Of a DNA stretch of 64,000 bases, positions 45,592 to 54,741 are shown one piece after another; positions within the stretch are counted from its first letter, which is position 1, and each line of letters opens with the position of its first letter. Position numbers and translations under genes: made by a program. The notes beneath the pieces are model-generated. The model was not told the origin of the DNA, did not search any database, and worked only from the letters and a program-made list of their open reading frames with translations. The DNA comes from Pseudomonas sp. stari2 (GTDB lineage: Bacteria; Pseudomonadota; Gammaproteobacteria; Pseudomonadales; Pseudomonadaceae): assembly GCF_040760005.1 (NCBI RefSeq), contig NZ_CP099760.1, positions 335,001 to 399,000 of the forward strand, written 5' to 3'.

Positions 45592-47127
45592 ATGACATCC
45601 CTGACGGTCACGGCGCCGATTGCCGCTGCCGCTCCGATGGCCGCCGCGCCACCGGTGTTCGGGGCGCGAATCATCATTGGTCTGGTCGGCGTGCTGCTGG
45701 CGGTGCTGGTGTCGGGTCTCAACGAGATGGTGACCAAGGTTGCCCTGGCCGACATACGCGGCGCCCTGAGCATCGGCTACGACGAAGGCACCTGGCTGGT
45801 CGCGAGTTACACCGCGACCTCGGTGGCGGCCATGGCGTTTGCGCCGTGGTGCTCGGTGACCTTTTCCCTGCGCCGTTTCACCCTGTGCGCCATCGGCCTG
45901 TTCACCCTGCTCGGGGTGCTCTGTCCGTTCGCCCCGAACTACGAAAGCCTGCTGCTGATGCGCATCCTGCAAGGCCTGGCCGGCGGTGCGCTGCCGCCGA
46001 TGCTGATGACCGTTGCGCTGCGGTTTTTGCCGGCCAATTTCAAACTGTACGGCCTCGCCGGTTACGCCCTGACCGCCACGTTTGGCCCAGGTCTCGGTAC
46101 ACCGCTGGCCGGGTTGTGGACCGAATACGTCGGCTGGCAATGGACGTTCTGGCAAATCATCGTGCCGTGCCTGATCGCCATGGCGATGGTGGCGTACGGC
46201 ATTCCTCAGGATCCGCTGCGGCTGGAGCGTCTCAAGACCTTCAACTGGAAAGGCCTGCTGCTGGGGTTTCCGGCGATCTGCATGCTGGTGATCGGTCTGT
46301 TGCAGGGCAATCGTCTGGACTGGTTCGAGTCGGACCTGATCTGCGCACTGCTGGGGGCCGGTTCGCTGTTGCTGGTGGCGTTCCTGATCCATGAGTGGTC
46401 GCAGCCCATTCCGTTTTTCAAATTGCAGATGCTCGGCATTCGCAACCTGTCGTTCGCCCTGATGACCCTGGCCGGGGTGCTGGTGGTGTTGCTGGCGGTG
46501 GTGCTGATTCCCTCGAGTTATCTGGCTCAGGTGCAGGGTTACCGGCCGGTGCAGACCGCGCCGATCATGCTGCTGGCGGCATTGCCGCAATTGATCGCGC
46601 TGCCGCTGGTGGCGGCGCTGTGCAACCTGCGTTGGGTCGATTGCCGCTGGGTGCTCGGGATCGGGTTGAGCATGCTGGTGCTGTCCTGCCTGGGCGGATC
46701 GCAGCTGACCTCGGTGTGGATTCGCGACAATTTCTATGTCCTGCAATGGCTGCAGATTTTCGGTCAGCCGATGGCGGTGCTGCCGTTGCTGATGCTTTCG
46801 ACCGGCAGCATCCAGCCCCAGGACGGACCGTTCGCTTCGGCCTGGTTCAACACCGTGAAAGGCCTGGCGGCGGTGGTCGCCACCGGGGTGATCGAGGCAC
46901 TGACAACGGCGCGCCTGCATTTTCACTCGACGATGCTGGTCGATCGCCTCGGCAACTCGCCGCTGGCCGCAAGCAACGACCCCGGCGTCGCCCATCGCCT
47001 GCACGAACAGGCGGTGGTGCTGACTTCCTCGGATCTCTATCTGTGCATGGCTGGCGTCGCGGTGGCGCTGATCCTGCTGATTTTCTGGCTGCCGACGCGG
47101 ATCTATCCGCCACGTGCACCGACCTGA
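45592..47127 (+). CDS. DHA2-family MFS drug exporter (EmrB-like)
   Basis: A 511-aa inner-membrane transporter with about 14 hydrophobic helices. Family motifs include the first-helix region VSGLNEMVTKVALADI, the TWLVASYTA segment and the motif-C-like ALTATFGPGLGTPLAG. It exports toxic organic compounds using the proton gradient. It forms a tripartite pump with the downstream membrane-fusion protein and NodT-type outer-membrane factor. The substrate is unknown. Confidence 0.92.
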   Translation: MTSLTVTAPIAAAAPMAAAPPVFGARIIIGLVGVLLAVLVSGLNEMVTKVALADIRGALSIGYDEGTWLVASYTATSVAAMAFAPWCSVTFSLRRFTLCAIGLFTLLGVLCPFAPNYESLLLMRILQGLAGGALPPMLMTVALRFLPANFKLYGLAGYALTATFGPGLGTPLAGLWTEYVGWQWTFWQIIVPCLIAMAMVAYGIPQDPLRLERLKTFNWKGLLLGFPAICMLVIGLLQGNRLDWFESDLICALLGAGSLLLVAFLIHEWSQPIPFFKLQMLGIRNLSFALMTLAGVLVVLLAVVLIPSSYLAQVQGYRPVQTAPIMLLAALPQLIALPLVAALCNLRWVDCRWVLGIGLSMLVLSCLGGSQLTSVWIRDNFYVLQWLQIFGQPMAVLPLLMLSTGSIQPQDGPFASAWFNTVKGLAAVVATGVIEALTTARLHFHSTMLVDRLGNSPLAASNDPGVAHRLHEQAVVLTSSDLYLCMAGVAVALILLIFWLPTRIYPPRAPT

Positions 47128-47146
47128 CTGAAACAGAAGGTTTTTT

Positions 47147-48217
47147 ATGACGACTCAAGCAAAGCAAAAACTCGCGGTGGCCGTGGCGGCCGCGCTGGCG
47201 GTCGGTGTGCTGGTGTATCTGGCGATGCCCGGCCTGTTCGGCAAACGCACCCAGCAGAACACCAACGACGCGTTCGTCTCTGCCGATTTCACCCTGGTGG
47301 TGCCGCGTGTGGCCGGGTTTATCAAAGAGGTGCTGGTGGAAGACAACCAACAGGTCAAGGCCGGGCAATTGCTGGCGCTGATCGATGACCGCGACCTGCG
47401 CGCCGCTGCCGAGGCCGCCGATGCGCACACCGTGGTCGCCCGCGCTCAATTGCAAAACGCCAAGGCCACGCTGGAGCGGCAGACTTCGGTGATCGCACAG
47501 GCGCAGGCATCGGTGGTCTCGGCCAAGGCTGAAATGGCCTTCGCCCAACAGGAATTGAACCGCTACAACCACTTGGCCGGTGTCGGTGCCGGCACCGTGC
47601 AAAATGCGCAACAGGCGCGCACCCGGATCGATCAGGCGACTGCGCGGCTGGATACCGCCACGGCAAAACTGGCTGCAGAGCGCAAACAGGTCGAGATTCT
47701 GACGGCGCAGCGCGATGCCGCCGAAGGCAGCCTGAAACAGGCACAGGCGGCACTGGAAATCGCCAGTTTCGAGCTGTCCTACACGCGCATCACTGCGCCT
47801 CAGGACGGCATGATCGGCGAGCGTGCCGTGCGGGTCGGCGCCTATGTGACGCCGGGCAGCAAGCTGCTGGCGGTGGTGCCGTTGAAGCAGGCCTATGTAG
47901 TCGCCAACTTTCAGGAAACCCAGCTCACCGATGTGCAACCTGGACAGGATGTTGTCGTTCGGGTCGACAGTCTCGGCGGCGAAGCCCTGAGCGGTCGCGT
48001 CGAAAGCATCGCCCCGGCCACCGGCGTGACTTTTGCCGCCGTCAAACCGGACAACGCCACCGGCAACTTCACCAAAGTCGTGCAGCGAATTCCGGTGAAG
48101 ATTCTGCTGGAACCGGGCCAGCCACTGGCCGAGCGCCTGCGGGTGGGCATGTCGGTGGAGGCGAGCATTGATACCAAAAGCTCGGCGACATCGGTGCGTG
48201 AGGTGACGCAGCGATGA
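47147..48217 (+). CDS. HlyD-family membrane fusion protein (EmrA-like)
   Basis: A 356-aa adaptor with one N-terminal membrane helix (about 7-25). A split lipoyl motif follows (VVPRVAGFIKEVLVEDNQQVKAG and ITAPQDGMIGERAVRVGAYV), with a coiled coil between (about 85-205) and a beta-barrel with VPLKQAYVVANFQETQL. It links the MFS pump to the outer-membrane channel. It lies 19 nt after the transporter, and its stop overlaps the next gene (ATGA). Confidence 0.93.
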   Translation: MTTQAKQKLAVAVAAALAVGVLVYLAMPGLFGKRTQQNTNDAFVSADFTLVVPRVAGFIKEVLVEDNQQVKAGQLLALIDDRDLRAAAEAADAHTVVARAQLQNAKATLERQTSVIAQAQASVVSAKAEMAFAQQELNRYNHLAGVGAGTVQNAQQARTRIDQATARLDTATAKLAAERKQVEILTAQRDAAEGSLKQAQAALEIASFELSYTRITAPQDGMIGERAVRVGAYVTPGSKLLAVVPLKQAYVVANFQETQLTDVQPGQDVVVRVDSLGGEALSGRVESIAPATGVTFAAVKPDNATGNFTKVVQRIPVKILLEPGQPLAERLRVGMSVEASIDTKSSATSVREVTQR

Positions 48218-49665
48218 AGCGCGTTCAATCTCTGACGGTTGTCCTGAGCCTTTCGGCGCTGGCGGCCTGCACCGTCGGCCCGGACTTCCAGAAGCCCGAA
48301 GCCACGCAGATTGCCGAGTGGGCCAAACCCGGCAAATCCGCACCCAGCCAGGCCGTCAGCGAACCCCTGAACGAGCGCTGGTGGGAAGTCTTCCACGACG
48401 CGCAACTTTCCGCCCTGACCCAGCGCGCCGTGAGCAGCAACCTCGACCTGAGACTGGCGAGCAGCCGTCTGCAACAAAGCCGCGCCGCACGTCAGGTGAT
48501 CACCGCCGACCGTTATCCAACGACCGCCGCCACCGGCAGCTATGCCCGTAAACGCAACAGCGGCGAAGGCTTGAACGACCCGTCCGGGCACAACGGCGAT
48601 TCCGTCTTCAACTTGTGGGATGCCGGCTTCTCCGCCTCCTGGGAACTGGACTTCTGGGGGCGGGTACGTCGGGAAACCGAAGCGGCCGATGCAAACCTTG
48701 AAGTCGCGGAAAACGACCGTCGTGGTGTGTTGCTGGCGGTCCTTGCCGACACCGCGCAGAACTACATCCAGTTGCGCGGTGTACAGAACACCCGCGCGGT
48801 CACCGAGCAGAACCTCGATGTCGCGCGACACAGCCTGAAACTCTCGCAACTGCGGCTCAATGACGGCGTGGCTACCGATCTCGACGTCGCCGAAGCCGCC
48901 GCGCAAGTGGCGGCCATCGAGTCGCGGCTGCCGGCGCTGGAGCAGCGTCAGGCGCAACTGATCAACGCCATCAGCCTGTTGATGGGCGAGCCGCCGCAAG
49001 CGCTGGCCAAAGAATTATCCACAGACGCGCCGGTTCCGCAGTCGCCGCCGCAAGTCGCAATCGGCCTGCCGTCGCAACTGGCCGAACGCCGCCCGGACAT
49101 TCGTCAGGCCGAAGCCCGATTGCACGCCGCCACCGCCAACATCGGCGTGGCCAAGGGCGATTTCTATCCTCGCATCACCCTGTCCGGCAACCTCGGCTCG
49201 CAAGCCATGCAGCTCAGCGATTTCGGTTCCTGGGGCTCACGCGCCTTCGGCGTCGGCCCGCAATTCAGCCTGCCGCTGTTCGACGGCGGCCGCCTGCGCG
49301 GCGTGCTGCAACTGCGCGAAGCGCAGCAGCAGGAAGCGGCGATCGGTTATCAACAGACCGTCCTGCGTGCCTGGCACGAAATCGACGACCAACTGACCGC
49401 CTACAACGCCAGCCAGCGCCGCCGCGACAGTCTTGCCGAAGCCGTACGCCAGAACCAGATCGCCCTGCGCACCGCGCAACAGCAATACGTCGAAGGCGTG
49501 GCCGACTTCGTCAACGTCCTGACCGTGCAAAGCGCACTGCTCGCCACCCAGGAACAATGGGTCGAAAGCTCCACCGGCGTTTCGCTGGCGATGGTCGGCC
49601 TGTACCGGGCGTTGGGTGGGGGATGGGAGTCGGTGTATCCGGTGGGGGAGATGGTGCAGCGTTGA
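48214..49665 (+). CDS. NodT-family outer-membrane efflux lipoprotein
   Basis: A 483-aa outer-membrane factor. The signal sequence ends in the lipobox LAAC (cysteine near residue 19), followed by TVGPDFQKPE, a hallmark of this family. Two efflux repeats follow, with IGLPSQLAERRPDIRQAEARLHAATANIGVAKGDFYPRI as the most conserved stretch. It completes the tripartite exporter. Its ATG overlaps the adaptor stop. Confidence 0.95.
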   Translation: MKRVQSLTVVLSLSALAACTVGPDFQKPEATQIAEWAKPGKSAPSQAVSEPLNERWWEVFHDAQLSALTQRAVSSNLDLRLASSRLQQSRAARQVITADRYPTTAATGSYARKRNSGEGLNDPSGHNGDSVFNLWDAGFSASWELDFWGRVRRETEAADANLEVAENDRRGVLLAVLADTAQNYIQLRGVQNTRAVTEQNLDVARHSLKLSQLRLNDGVATDLDVAEAAAQVAAIESRLPALEQRQAQLINAISLLMGEPPQALAKELSTDAPVPQSPPQVAIGLPSQLAERRPDIRQAEARLHAATANIGVAKGDFYPRITLSGNLGSQAMQLSDFGSWGSRAFGVGPQFSLPLFDGGRLRGVLQLREAQQQEAAIGYQQTVLRAWHEIDDQLTAYNASQRRRDSLAEAVRQNQIALRTAQQQYVEGVADFVNVLTVQSALLATQEQWVESSTGVSLAMVGLYRALGGGWESVYPVGEMVQR

Positions 49666-49687
49666 AGCTCGCGCGGAAAACAAAAAA

Positions 49688-49720
49688 GCAGGTTGTGCAG
49701 CGTTTGGCTGCTCAACCTGC
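49688..49720. terminator. Bidirectional terminator between exporter operon and toxin-antitoxin pair
   Basis: GCAGGTTG-T-GCAG pairs with CTGC-T-CAACCTGC around a short loop. An A-rich run lies on the left (ACAAAAAA), giving U's in the minus-strand sense, and AAAGTTTT on the right. The antitoxin stop codon (49712) lies within the stem. Confidence 0.75.
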
Positions 49721-50017
49721 AAAGTTTTCGATTTTGATTTGTCCATCAGGAAATGTAGCGATGATTTCAAGCTCGCCGCCCATCGCGCGGATGTAATTGC
49801 GCAGCGTGCTGATGTACATATCAGTGCGTCGCTCCATCTTCGAGATCGCCGCCTGATTGATGTGCAGAGTCTCGGCAAGTGTCGCCTGACTCAAAGCCTT
49901 GGCCTGTCGCAGTTCGTTTAGCGGCATTTCCTTGATGTGTTGTTCGTAGATCGAATCGGCATGTGCCCGGGCTTCGGGTGTCATACGCGCTTCGAGTTCG
50001 GCAAATTTCTTAGCCAT
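49712..50017 (-). CDS. XRE-family antitoxin (HigA-like)
   Basis: A 101-aa DNA-binding protein. The helix-turn-helix lies in LSQATLAETLHINQAAISKMERRTDMYISTLRNYIRAMGG, a pattern of antitoxins paired with Gp49/HigB-type toxins. The start MAKKFAELEARM at 50017 lies 8 bp inside the toxin gene; the frame opens further upstream but overlaps the toxin completely. It should neutralise the toxin and repress the operon. The toxin-first order is typical of higBA. Confidence 0.9.
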   Translation of the reverse strand: MAKKFAELEARMTPEARAHADSIYEQHIKEMPLNELRQAKALSQATLAETLHINQAAISKMERRTDMYISTLRNYIRAMGGELEIIATFPDGQIKIENFAG

Positions 50018-50375
50018 CGTTGTAACCCTCTTTGCGCAATGTATCGAGGTGCTCATCGTACAGTTGATCGGCGAGCGGGACATTGACTTCGTACCAGCGA
50101 TCCTGACCGGTTTTGTCTCCACCGATCAATAGCAGCGCACATCGCCTCGGATCAAACGCATAGAGGATGCGATACGGTCGTCCGGCATGTTGAACCCTCA
50201 GTTCCCGCAGATGGCCATGTCGCGCACCATTGATCGCGCTGCTGTGCGGAAATCGCAGGTCTGGTCCGAATTGTCCTAGCAATTTGACGCTCGCAGCCAC
50301 CGAGCTCTGCTCGTTCTCAATCAGATCTTCCCACCAGTTGCCGAACTCGTCGGTGTATTCGATATCCCAATTCAT
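50010..50375 (-). CDS. HigB/RelE-superfamily toxin (phage Gp49-like)
   Basis: A 121-aa protein starting MNWDIEYTDEFGNWWEDL. It has the Gp49-like pattern: LLGQFGPDLRFPHSSAINGARHGHLRELRVQHAGRPYRILYAFDP, then LLIGGDKTGQDRWYE. Proteins of this family are ribosome-dependent mRNA endonucleases. The gene precedes and overlaps its antitoxin by 8 bp. The fixed arginines and the C-terminal lysine of the family appear intact, so the toxin is likely functional. Confidence 0.9.
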   Translation of the reverse strand: MNWDIEYTDEFGNWWEDLIENEQSSVAASVKLLGQFGPDLRFPHSSAINGARHGHLRELRVQHAGRPYRILYAFDPRRCALLLIGGDKTGQDRWYEVNVPLADQLYDEHLDTLRKEGYNDG

Positions 50376-50396
50376 GGGGGCGAATATGAATGTTAT

Positions 50397-50406
50397 GGAA
50401 TATTCC
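50397..50406. promoter_or_regulatory. Palindrome upstream of the toxin gene
   Basis: GGAATATTCC is a perfect 10-bp palindrome, 22 bp upstream of the toxin ATG, in an AT-rich promoter-like stretch. It is a plausible operator for the antitoxin. Confidence 0.45.
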
Positions 50407-50543
50407 TTCAAGGTTATATTTTCGATGAATTGATCTTAGTCGTTACATAGAATTTCGCCAGCCCTTCAGAAGAGTGATGGCCTTTCGCTTGACGCTAAAC
50501 CCCGCTGTCGTAGACTCCGCTCATCCGTCAGGGAGTAACGGTT

Positions 50544-51323
50544 ATGCGGCGTTTTCGTGGTTGGGTTGTCGGATTGACCTTTGTAACGTATGCAGTTCAG
50601 GCGCAAACGCCTGTGCCAGACGATCCGCTGCAGGATAACCCTGGGGCCGCCAATGCCTCGGCCAGCAGCGAAGCACGAGGTGTGTTGCGGGCGCGTGATC
50701 AGGCGACACTGGCCAGTGAATTGTCCGGGCGGATCGTCGAGCTGCCGTTCAGCGAGGGCGAGTCGTTCAAGAAGGGCGATACCCTGGCGAAGTTCGACTG
50801 TTCGGCCTATCAGGCCCAATTGAATGCCGCGCAAGCCGCCAGCCGTGGCGCCGGCGAAGAGCTGGCGCACAACCGGCAACTGGCGGCGCTCAATTCCGTC
50901 GGGCGTTTCGAAGTGGCCCGGGCCGAGGCCAAGGTCAGCGAAACCCAGGCGCAATCCCAGGTTTATCAAGTCCAGGTCAAACGTTGCAGTGTGGTCGCGC
51001 CGTTCGACGGGCAAGTGGTCGAGCGCAAGGTGCAACGCTACGAAAGCGTGTCGGCCGGGGCGCCGCTGCTTGATGTGGTCGACAACCGTACTCTGGAAAT
51101 CCATTTGCTGGTGCCGTCGCGCTGGATGGCCAAGCTCAAGCCCGGCCAGACCTTCAGCTTCGTTCCCGATGAAACCGGCCAGCCCATCGACGCCACGGTC
51201 AAACGCCTTGGCGCGCGGATCGATGAGGGCAGCCAGACGCTGTTGCTGGTCGCCACACTCCCTGAAGCCAAAGGCCTGCTCGCCGGCATGAGCGGCACCG
51301 CGCGTTTTCCGGAGCTCAAGTGA
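50544..51323 (+). CDS. Small periplasmic adaptor / membrane-fusion protein (HlyD-like)
   Basis: A 259-aa exported protein with a signal peptide ending near VQAQT (about residue 22). A lipoyl half (LASELSGRIVELPFSEGESFKKGD), a short helical hairpin (90-140), the second lipoyl half (VVAPFDGQVVERKVQRYESV) and a truncated barrel follow. It lacks the usual long coiled coil. It leads an operon whose next two genes also encode HlyD-like modules, and it overlaps the next gene by GTGA. I do not know a defined function; it may be the periplasmic part of an export or envelope-sensing complex. Confidence 0.8.
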   Translation: MRRFRGWVVGLTFVTYAVQAQTPVPDDPLQDNPGAANASASSEARGVLRARDQATLASELSGRIVELPFSEGESFKKGDTLAKFDCSAYQAQLNAAQAASRGAGEELAHNRQLAALNSVGRFEVARAEAKVSETQAQSQVYQVQVKRCSVVAPFDGQVVERKVQRYESVSAGAPLLDVVDNRTLEIHLLVPSRWMAKLKPGQTFSFVPDETGQPIDATVKRLGARIDEGSQTLLLVATLPEAKGLLAGMSGTARFPELK

Positions 51324-52639
51324 ACGCCCCGGTGAGCGGCGCCGCCGAGCAGGTGTTCGCGCGATTTCTCGATCTTGAACGGCAGACCCGCGCCGCCCGC
51401 GATGCATCGCAACTGGCCTACAGCCTGGTCAATGACGGGCAGTCGCTGTTCGGCTTTCGCCATGCGGCGTTACTGATCGCCGGCAAGGTGCAGGCCGTGA
51501 CTGGCGTCAGCGCGGTTGAGCCGAATGCACCGTTCGTGGCGTTCGTCGAGCAGGCCGTGGCGCAGCTGTTCAAGCAGGATGTGCTGAAGGTGGCGCGGGT
51601 GATCGCGCCCGAGATGGTCAGCGAATCGATCCAGAGCGACTGGCGCAGTCTGTCGGCGCTGCAGGTGTTCTGGCTGCCGCTGATCGACCGCGAGGGTCAG
51701 GTGTTCGGCGGATTGTGGCTGGCCCGCGACATGCCGTGGAACCCTTCCGAACAAGTGCTGTTGTCGCAATTGGGCGACACCTACAGCCACGCCTGGCTGG
51801 CCCTGCAACCGCGCAAGCCGTGGCGGCTGCGCTGGACCCGCAAACGCCAGGTGGCGCTGGTCGCTGTGCTGCTGCTCGGTTTGTTGATTCCGGTGCGCCA
51901 GTCGGTGCTGGCCCCGGCCGAAGTGGTGCCCTTGGGTGGGCGTGTGGTGGCGGCGCCGCTGGACGGGGTGATTGCCGAGTTTTTGGTCAAACCCAATCAG
52001 AACGTGAAGACCGGCGATTTGTTGCTGCGCTTCGAAAGCACCACCCTCAGGGCCCAGGCTGATGTCGCCGAGCGTGCGCTTGGCGTCGCCGAAGCCGAAC
52101 TCAAAGCCAATTCCCAACGTGCATTTGCCGACGCTGAATCCAGTTCACGGGTGGATCTGCTGGCCGCCCGAGTCGAGCAGAAACGCGCCGAACGGGATTA
52201 CGCCCGGGAACTGCTCAACCGCAGCGAAGTGCGCGCCGAGCGCGACGGCATTGCGGTGTTCGCCGACGCCGAGCGGTTGACCGGCAAACCGGTGCAGACC
52301 GGCGAGCGATTGATGGAAATCGCCGACCCGAATCAGGCCGAATTGCGCATCGAACTGGCGGTGGGGGACGCGATTTCGCTGGAGCCGGGCGCCGACATTG
52401 CGTTGTTCCTCGACAGCGATCCGCTGCAACGCCACGTCGCCCGACTCGAGCGTTCGGCCTATGAAGCGCAGCCCACCGCTGGCGGCCAACTGGCCTATCG
52501 GCTGGATGCGAATTTTACCGACGCACCGCCGCGTATTGGCCTGCGTGGCACGGCGAAGATCTTCGGTGATCGCGCGCCGCTGGCGCTGTATCTGCTGCGT
52601 CGCCCATTGGCCGGTTTGCGTCAGAGCGTGGGCCTGTAA
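51320..52639 (+). CDS. GAF-like / HlyD fusion protein
   Basis: A 439-aa protein. Residues 1-165 look like a cytoplasmic GAF-type domain (FARFLDLERQTRAARDASQLAYSLV, then LQVFWLPLIDREGQVFGGLWLAR). A basic stretch and one membrane helix (about 175-190, VALVAVLLLGLLIP) follow. The C-terminal part is HlyD-like, with a lipoyl domain (VVAAPLDGVIAEFLVKPNQNVKTGD), a coiled coil and a barrel. Joining a cytoplasmic sensor-like domain to a periplasmic adaptor is unusual. It starts with GTG 51320 overlapping the previous stop, behind GGAG. The next gene starts directly after its stop codon. Confidence 0.8.
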   Translation: MNAPVSGAAEQVFARFLDLERQTRAARDASQLAYSLVNDGQSLFGFRHAALLIAGKVQAVTGVSAVEPNAPFVAFVEQAVAQLFKQDVLKVARVIAPEMVSESIQSDWRSLSALQVFWLPLIDREGQVFGGLWLARDMPWNPSEQVLLSQLGDTYSHAWLALQPRKPWRLRWTRKRQVALVAVLLLGLLIPVRQSVLAPAEVVPLGGRVVAAPLDGVIAEFLVKPNQNVKTGDLLLRFESTTLRAQADVAERALGVAEAELKANSQRAFADAESSSRVDLLAARVEQKRAERDYARELLNRSEVRAERDGIAVFADAERLTGKPVQTGERLMEIADPNQAELRIELAVGDAISLEPGADIALFLDSDPLQRHVARLERSAYEAQPTAGGQLAYRLDANFTDAPPRIGLRGTAKIFGDRAPLALYLLRRPLAGLRQSVGL

Positions 52640-54736
52640 ATGAACCTGCCGAGCCTGCGTGCCGACCTGCAATTGTCGCCCGCGGCGCCGGCGCTGGACG
52701 GTTCGCCGCGCTGGACCCTGGCCGACCCGGTGCGCGGGCGCTATTTCAAACTCGGCACGGCGGCGATACGCCTGTTGCGCCACTGGTCGCTGGGCGATCC
52801 TGAGCAAGTGCTGCGCGCCGCCAACCGTGAACCGGGCTTGCCGCTCGATGGTGTGGAGCTGGAGCAACTGCTGACGTTTCTGCGCGGGCATGACCTGATC
52901 AGCGCCCTCGACGATCAGCAACGCGCCAGCTATCAGCTCAAGGCCCTCGCGCAACGCCAGAGCCTGTGGAAAGTCCTGCTCCATCAATATTTGTTCTTTC
53001 GTATTCCATTGTGGCGCCCGGACGCTTTTCTCAATCGAGCGTGGCCGTGGCTGCAGCGATTCGGGCCAAGGATTCTGCGCTACGGCTTTCCCGCGACCCT
53101 GGGACTCGGGGTGTTTCTGGTCTCGCGGGACTGGCAGCGATTTGTCGGCACCTTCCCGCACCTGTTCAGCCTCGGCGGGGCGATTTCGTTCGGTGTGGCG
53201 CTGTTCTTCGCCAAGCTCTGCCACGAGTTCGGCCATGCGTTCATGGCCAAGCGCGCCGGGTGTCGGGTGCAGAGCATGGGCGTGGCGTTCATGGTCTTGT
53301 TGCCGATGTTTTATACCGATGTCAGCGATGCCTGGCGGGTCAACGACCGGCGCGCGCGACTGCTGATCGGTGCCGGCGGGGTGCTGGCGGAATTGCTGCT
53401 GGCCTGTATCGCATTGTTGGTCTGGTCATTGCTGCCGGACGGCCCGGCGCGCACGGCGGCGTTCATGCTCGCCAGTGCGACCTGGATCACCACGCTGGTG
53501 GTCAATCTCAACCCGTTCATGCGTTTTGATGGCTACTTTCTGCTCAGTGATCTGTGGGAGGTCGACAACCTTCAGGGTCGGGCCTTTGCCTTTTGCCGCT
53601 GGCGCCTGCGTGAGTTCTTGTTCGGCTATGGCGCACCAGCGCCGGAGCCTTGGTCGCCGGCGATGCAGCGGCGTTTGCTGATCTGGGGGTATGGCTCGTG
53701 GTTATGGCGTGCGGCGTTGTTTTTCGGGATCGCGCTGGCGGTCTATCACCTGTTCTTCAAGGTGTTGGGGATATTCCTGATGCTGGTGGAGCTGGTGTGG
53801 TTCATTTTTTTGCCGATCATGAGTGAGTGGCGCCAGTGGTGGAGCCGCCGCGAACAGGCTCACGGCCCGCGCGTGCTGCTCAGCAGCCTGGCGGTGCTCG
53901 GCCTGTTGCTGGTGCTGATCGTGCCGTGGCGCAGCGCGGTCGAACTGCCGACGATGCTTGAGGGCGGTCGGGCCAGCGCGCTGCATGCGCCGGTGGCGGC
54001 GCGGGTCAAAACGGTGAAGGTCACGGACGGCCAGAAGGTCGCTCAGGGCGACGTGTTGATCGAACTGGAATCGCCGGACCTCGATTCGCGGCAGGCCATC
54101 GTCCGCCGGGAAATCCAGATTCAACAATTGCTGATGCGCCGTCAGGCCGGTCGCAGCGAGACCGCTGCCGACGCCGGCATCGTCGAACAACGCCTCGCCG
54201 AAGCCGTGGCGGAATACCGAGGCCTGAGCGCCCGCCGCGAACGCCTGCTGCTGCGTGCGCCCCACGCAGGCACTGTGCGCGACCTGTTGCCGAACCTGAC
54301 GCCGGGCCGCTGGCTGTCGAGCAAGGATGCGCTGGCGCGAGTGGTCGAGGACGGCTCGCGACTGCGTGGTTATGTGGCCGAAGCCGAACTGTGGCGGGTC
54401 AAACCGGGCGCCACCGGGCGGTTTATCGCCGATGACCCGATGCACCCGGCGATCACCGTGAAGCTTGATGAAATCGATACCAACGGCGTGGCCTATGTCG
54501 ATCAGGAAGCCCTGACATCCGACCATCACGGGCCGATTGCCGTGCGCCGCGATCAACAGCAACGGGCGGAACCGGTGCAGGCGCAATACGGCGCGCGATT
54601 GACTACGCTGGATCAGCCACCGACGCCGGTACAACCGTTACGCGGCGTGGTGGTGTTGCAGGGCAGCGGCGAGTCGGTGCTCGGCGTGGCCTGGCGTCGG
54701 CTGGCGGCGCTGGGGGTCAGGGAAAGCGGTTTCTAG
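52640..54736 (+). CDS. M50-family site-2-type protease fused to HlyD-like module
   Basis: A 698-aa polytopic membrane protein. Residues 1-100 resemble a PqqD/winged-helix-like domain (GRYFKLGTAAIRLLRHW). The protease core carries zinc motif HEFGH at 195-199 and the second motif NPFMRFDG at 291-298, as in site-2 proteases. Membrane helices lie near 150-190, 205-225, 240-265, 272-292, 355-395 and 425-440. The C-terminal third is a lipoyl/coiled-coil/barrel module (SALHAPVAARVKTVKVTDGQKVAQGD). Databases call such proteins putative peptide zinc metalloproteases. I infer that the three-gene set forms one envelope complex that cuts or exports a peptide; the substrate is unknown. Confidence 0.85.
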   Translation: MNLPSLRADLQLSPAAPALDGSPRWTLADPVRGRYFKLGTAAIRLLRHWSLGDPEQVLRAANREPGLPLDGVELEQLLTFLRGHDLISALDDQQRASYQLKALAQRQSLWKVLLHQYLFFRIPLWRPDAFLNRAWPWLQRFGPRILRYGFPATLGLGVFLVSRDWQRFVGTFPHLFSLGGAISFGVALFFAKLCHEFGHAFMAKRAGCRVQSMGVAFMVLLPMFYTDVSDAWRVNDRRARLLIGAGGVLAELLLACIALLVWSLLPDGPARTAAFMLASATWITTLVVNLNPFMRFDGYFLLSDLWEVDNLQGRAFAFCRWRLREFLFGYGAPAPEPWSPAMQRRLLIWGYGSWLWRAALFFGIALAVYHLFFKVLGIFLMLVELVWFIFLPIMSEWRQWWSRREQAHGPRVLLSSLAVLGLLLVLIVPWRSAVELPTMLEGGRASALHAPVAARVKTVKVTDGQKVAQGDVLIELESPDLDSRQAIVRREIQIQQLLMRRQAGRSETAADAGIVEQRLAEAVAEYRGLSARRERLLLRAPHAGTVRDLLPNLTPGRWLSSKDALARVVEDGSRLRGYVAEAELWRVKPGATGRFIADDPMHPAITVKLDEIDTNGVAYVDQEALTSDHHGPIAVRRDQQQRAEPVQAQYGARLTTLDQPPTPVQPLRGVVVLQGSGESVLGVAWRRLAALGVRESGF

Positions 54737-54741
54737 GGAGC

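Noticed and set aside
45526..47004. 492-codon minus-strand frame opposite the MFS exporter gene
   Set aside because: Gln/His/Arg-rich shadow of a membrane-protein gene, with no recognisable domain.
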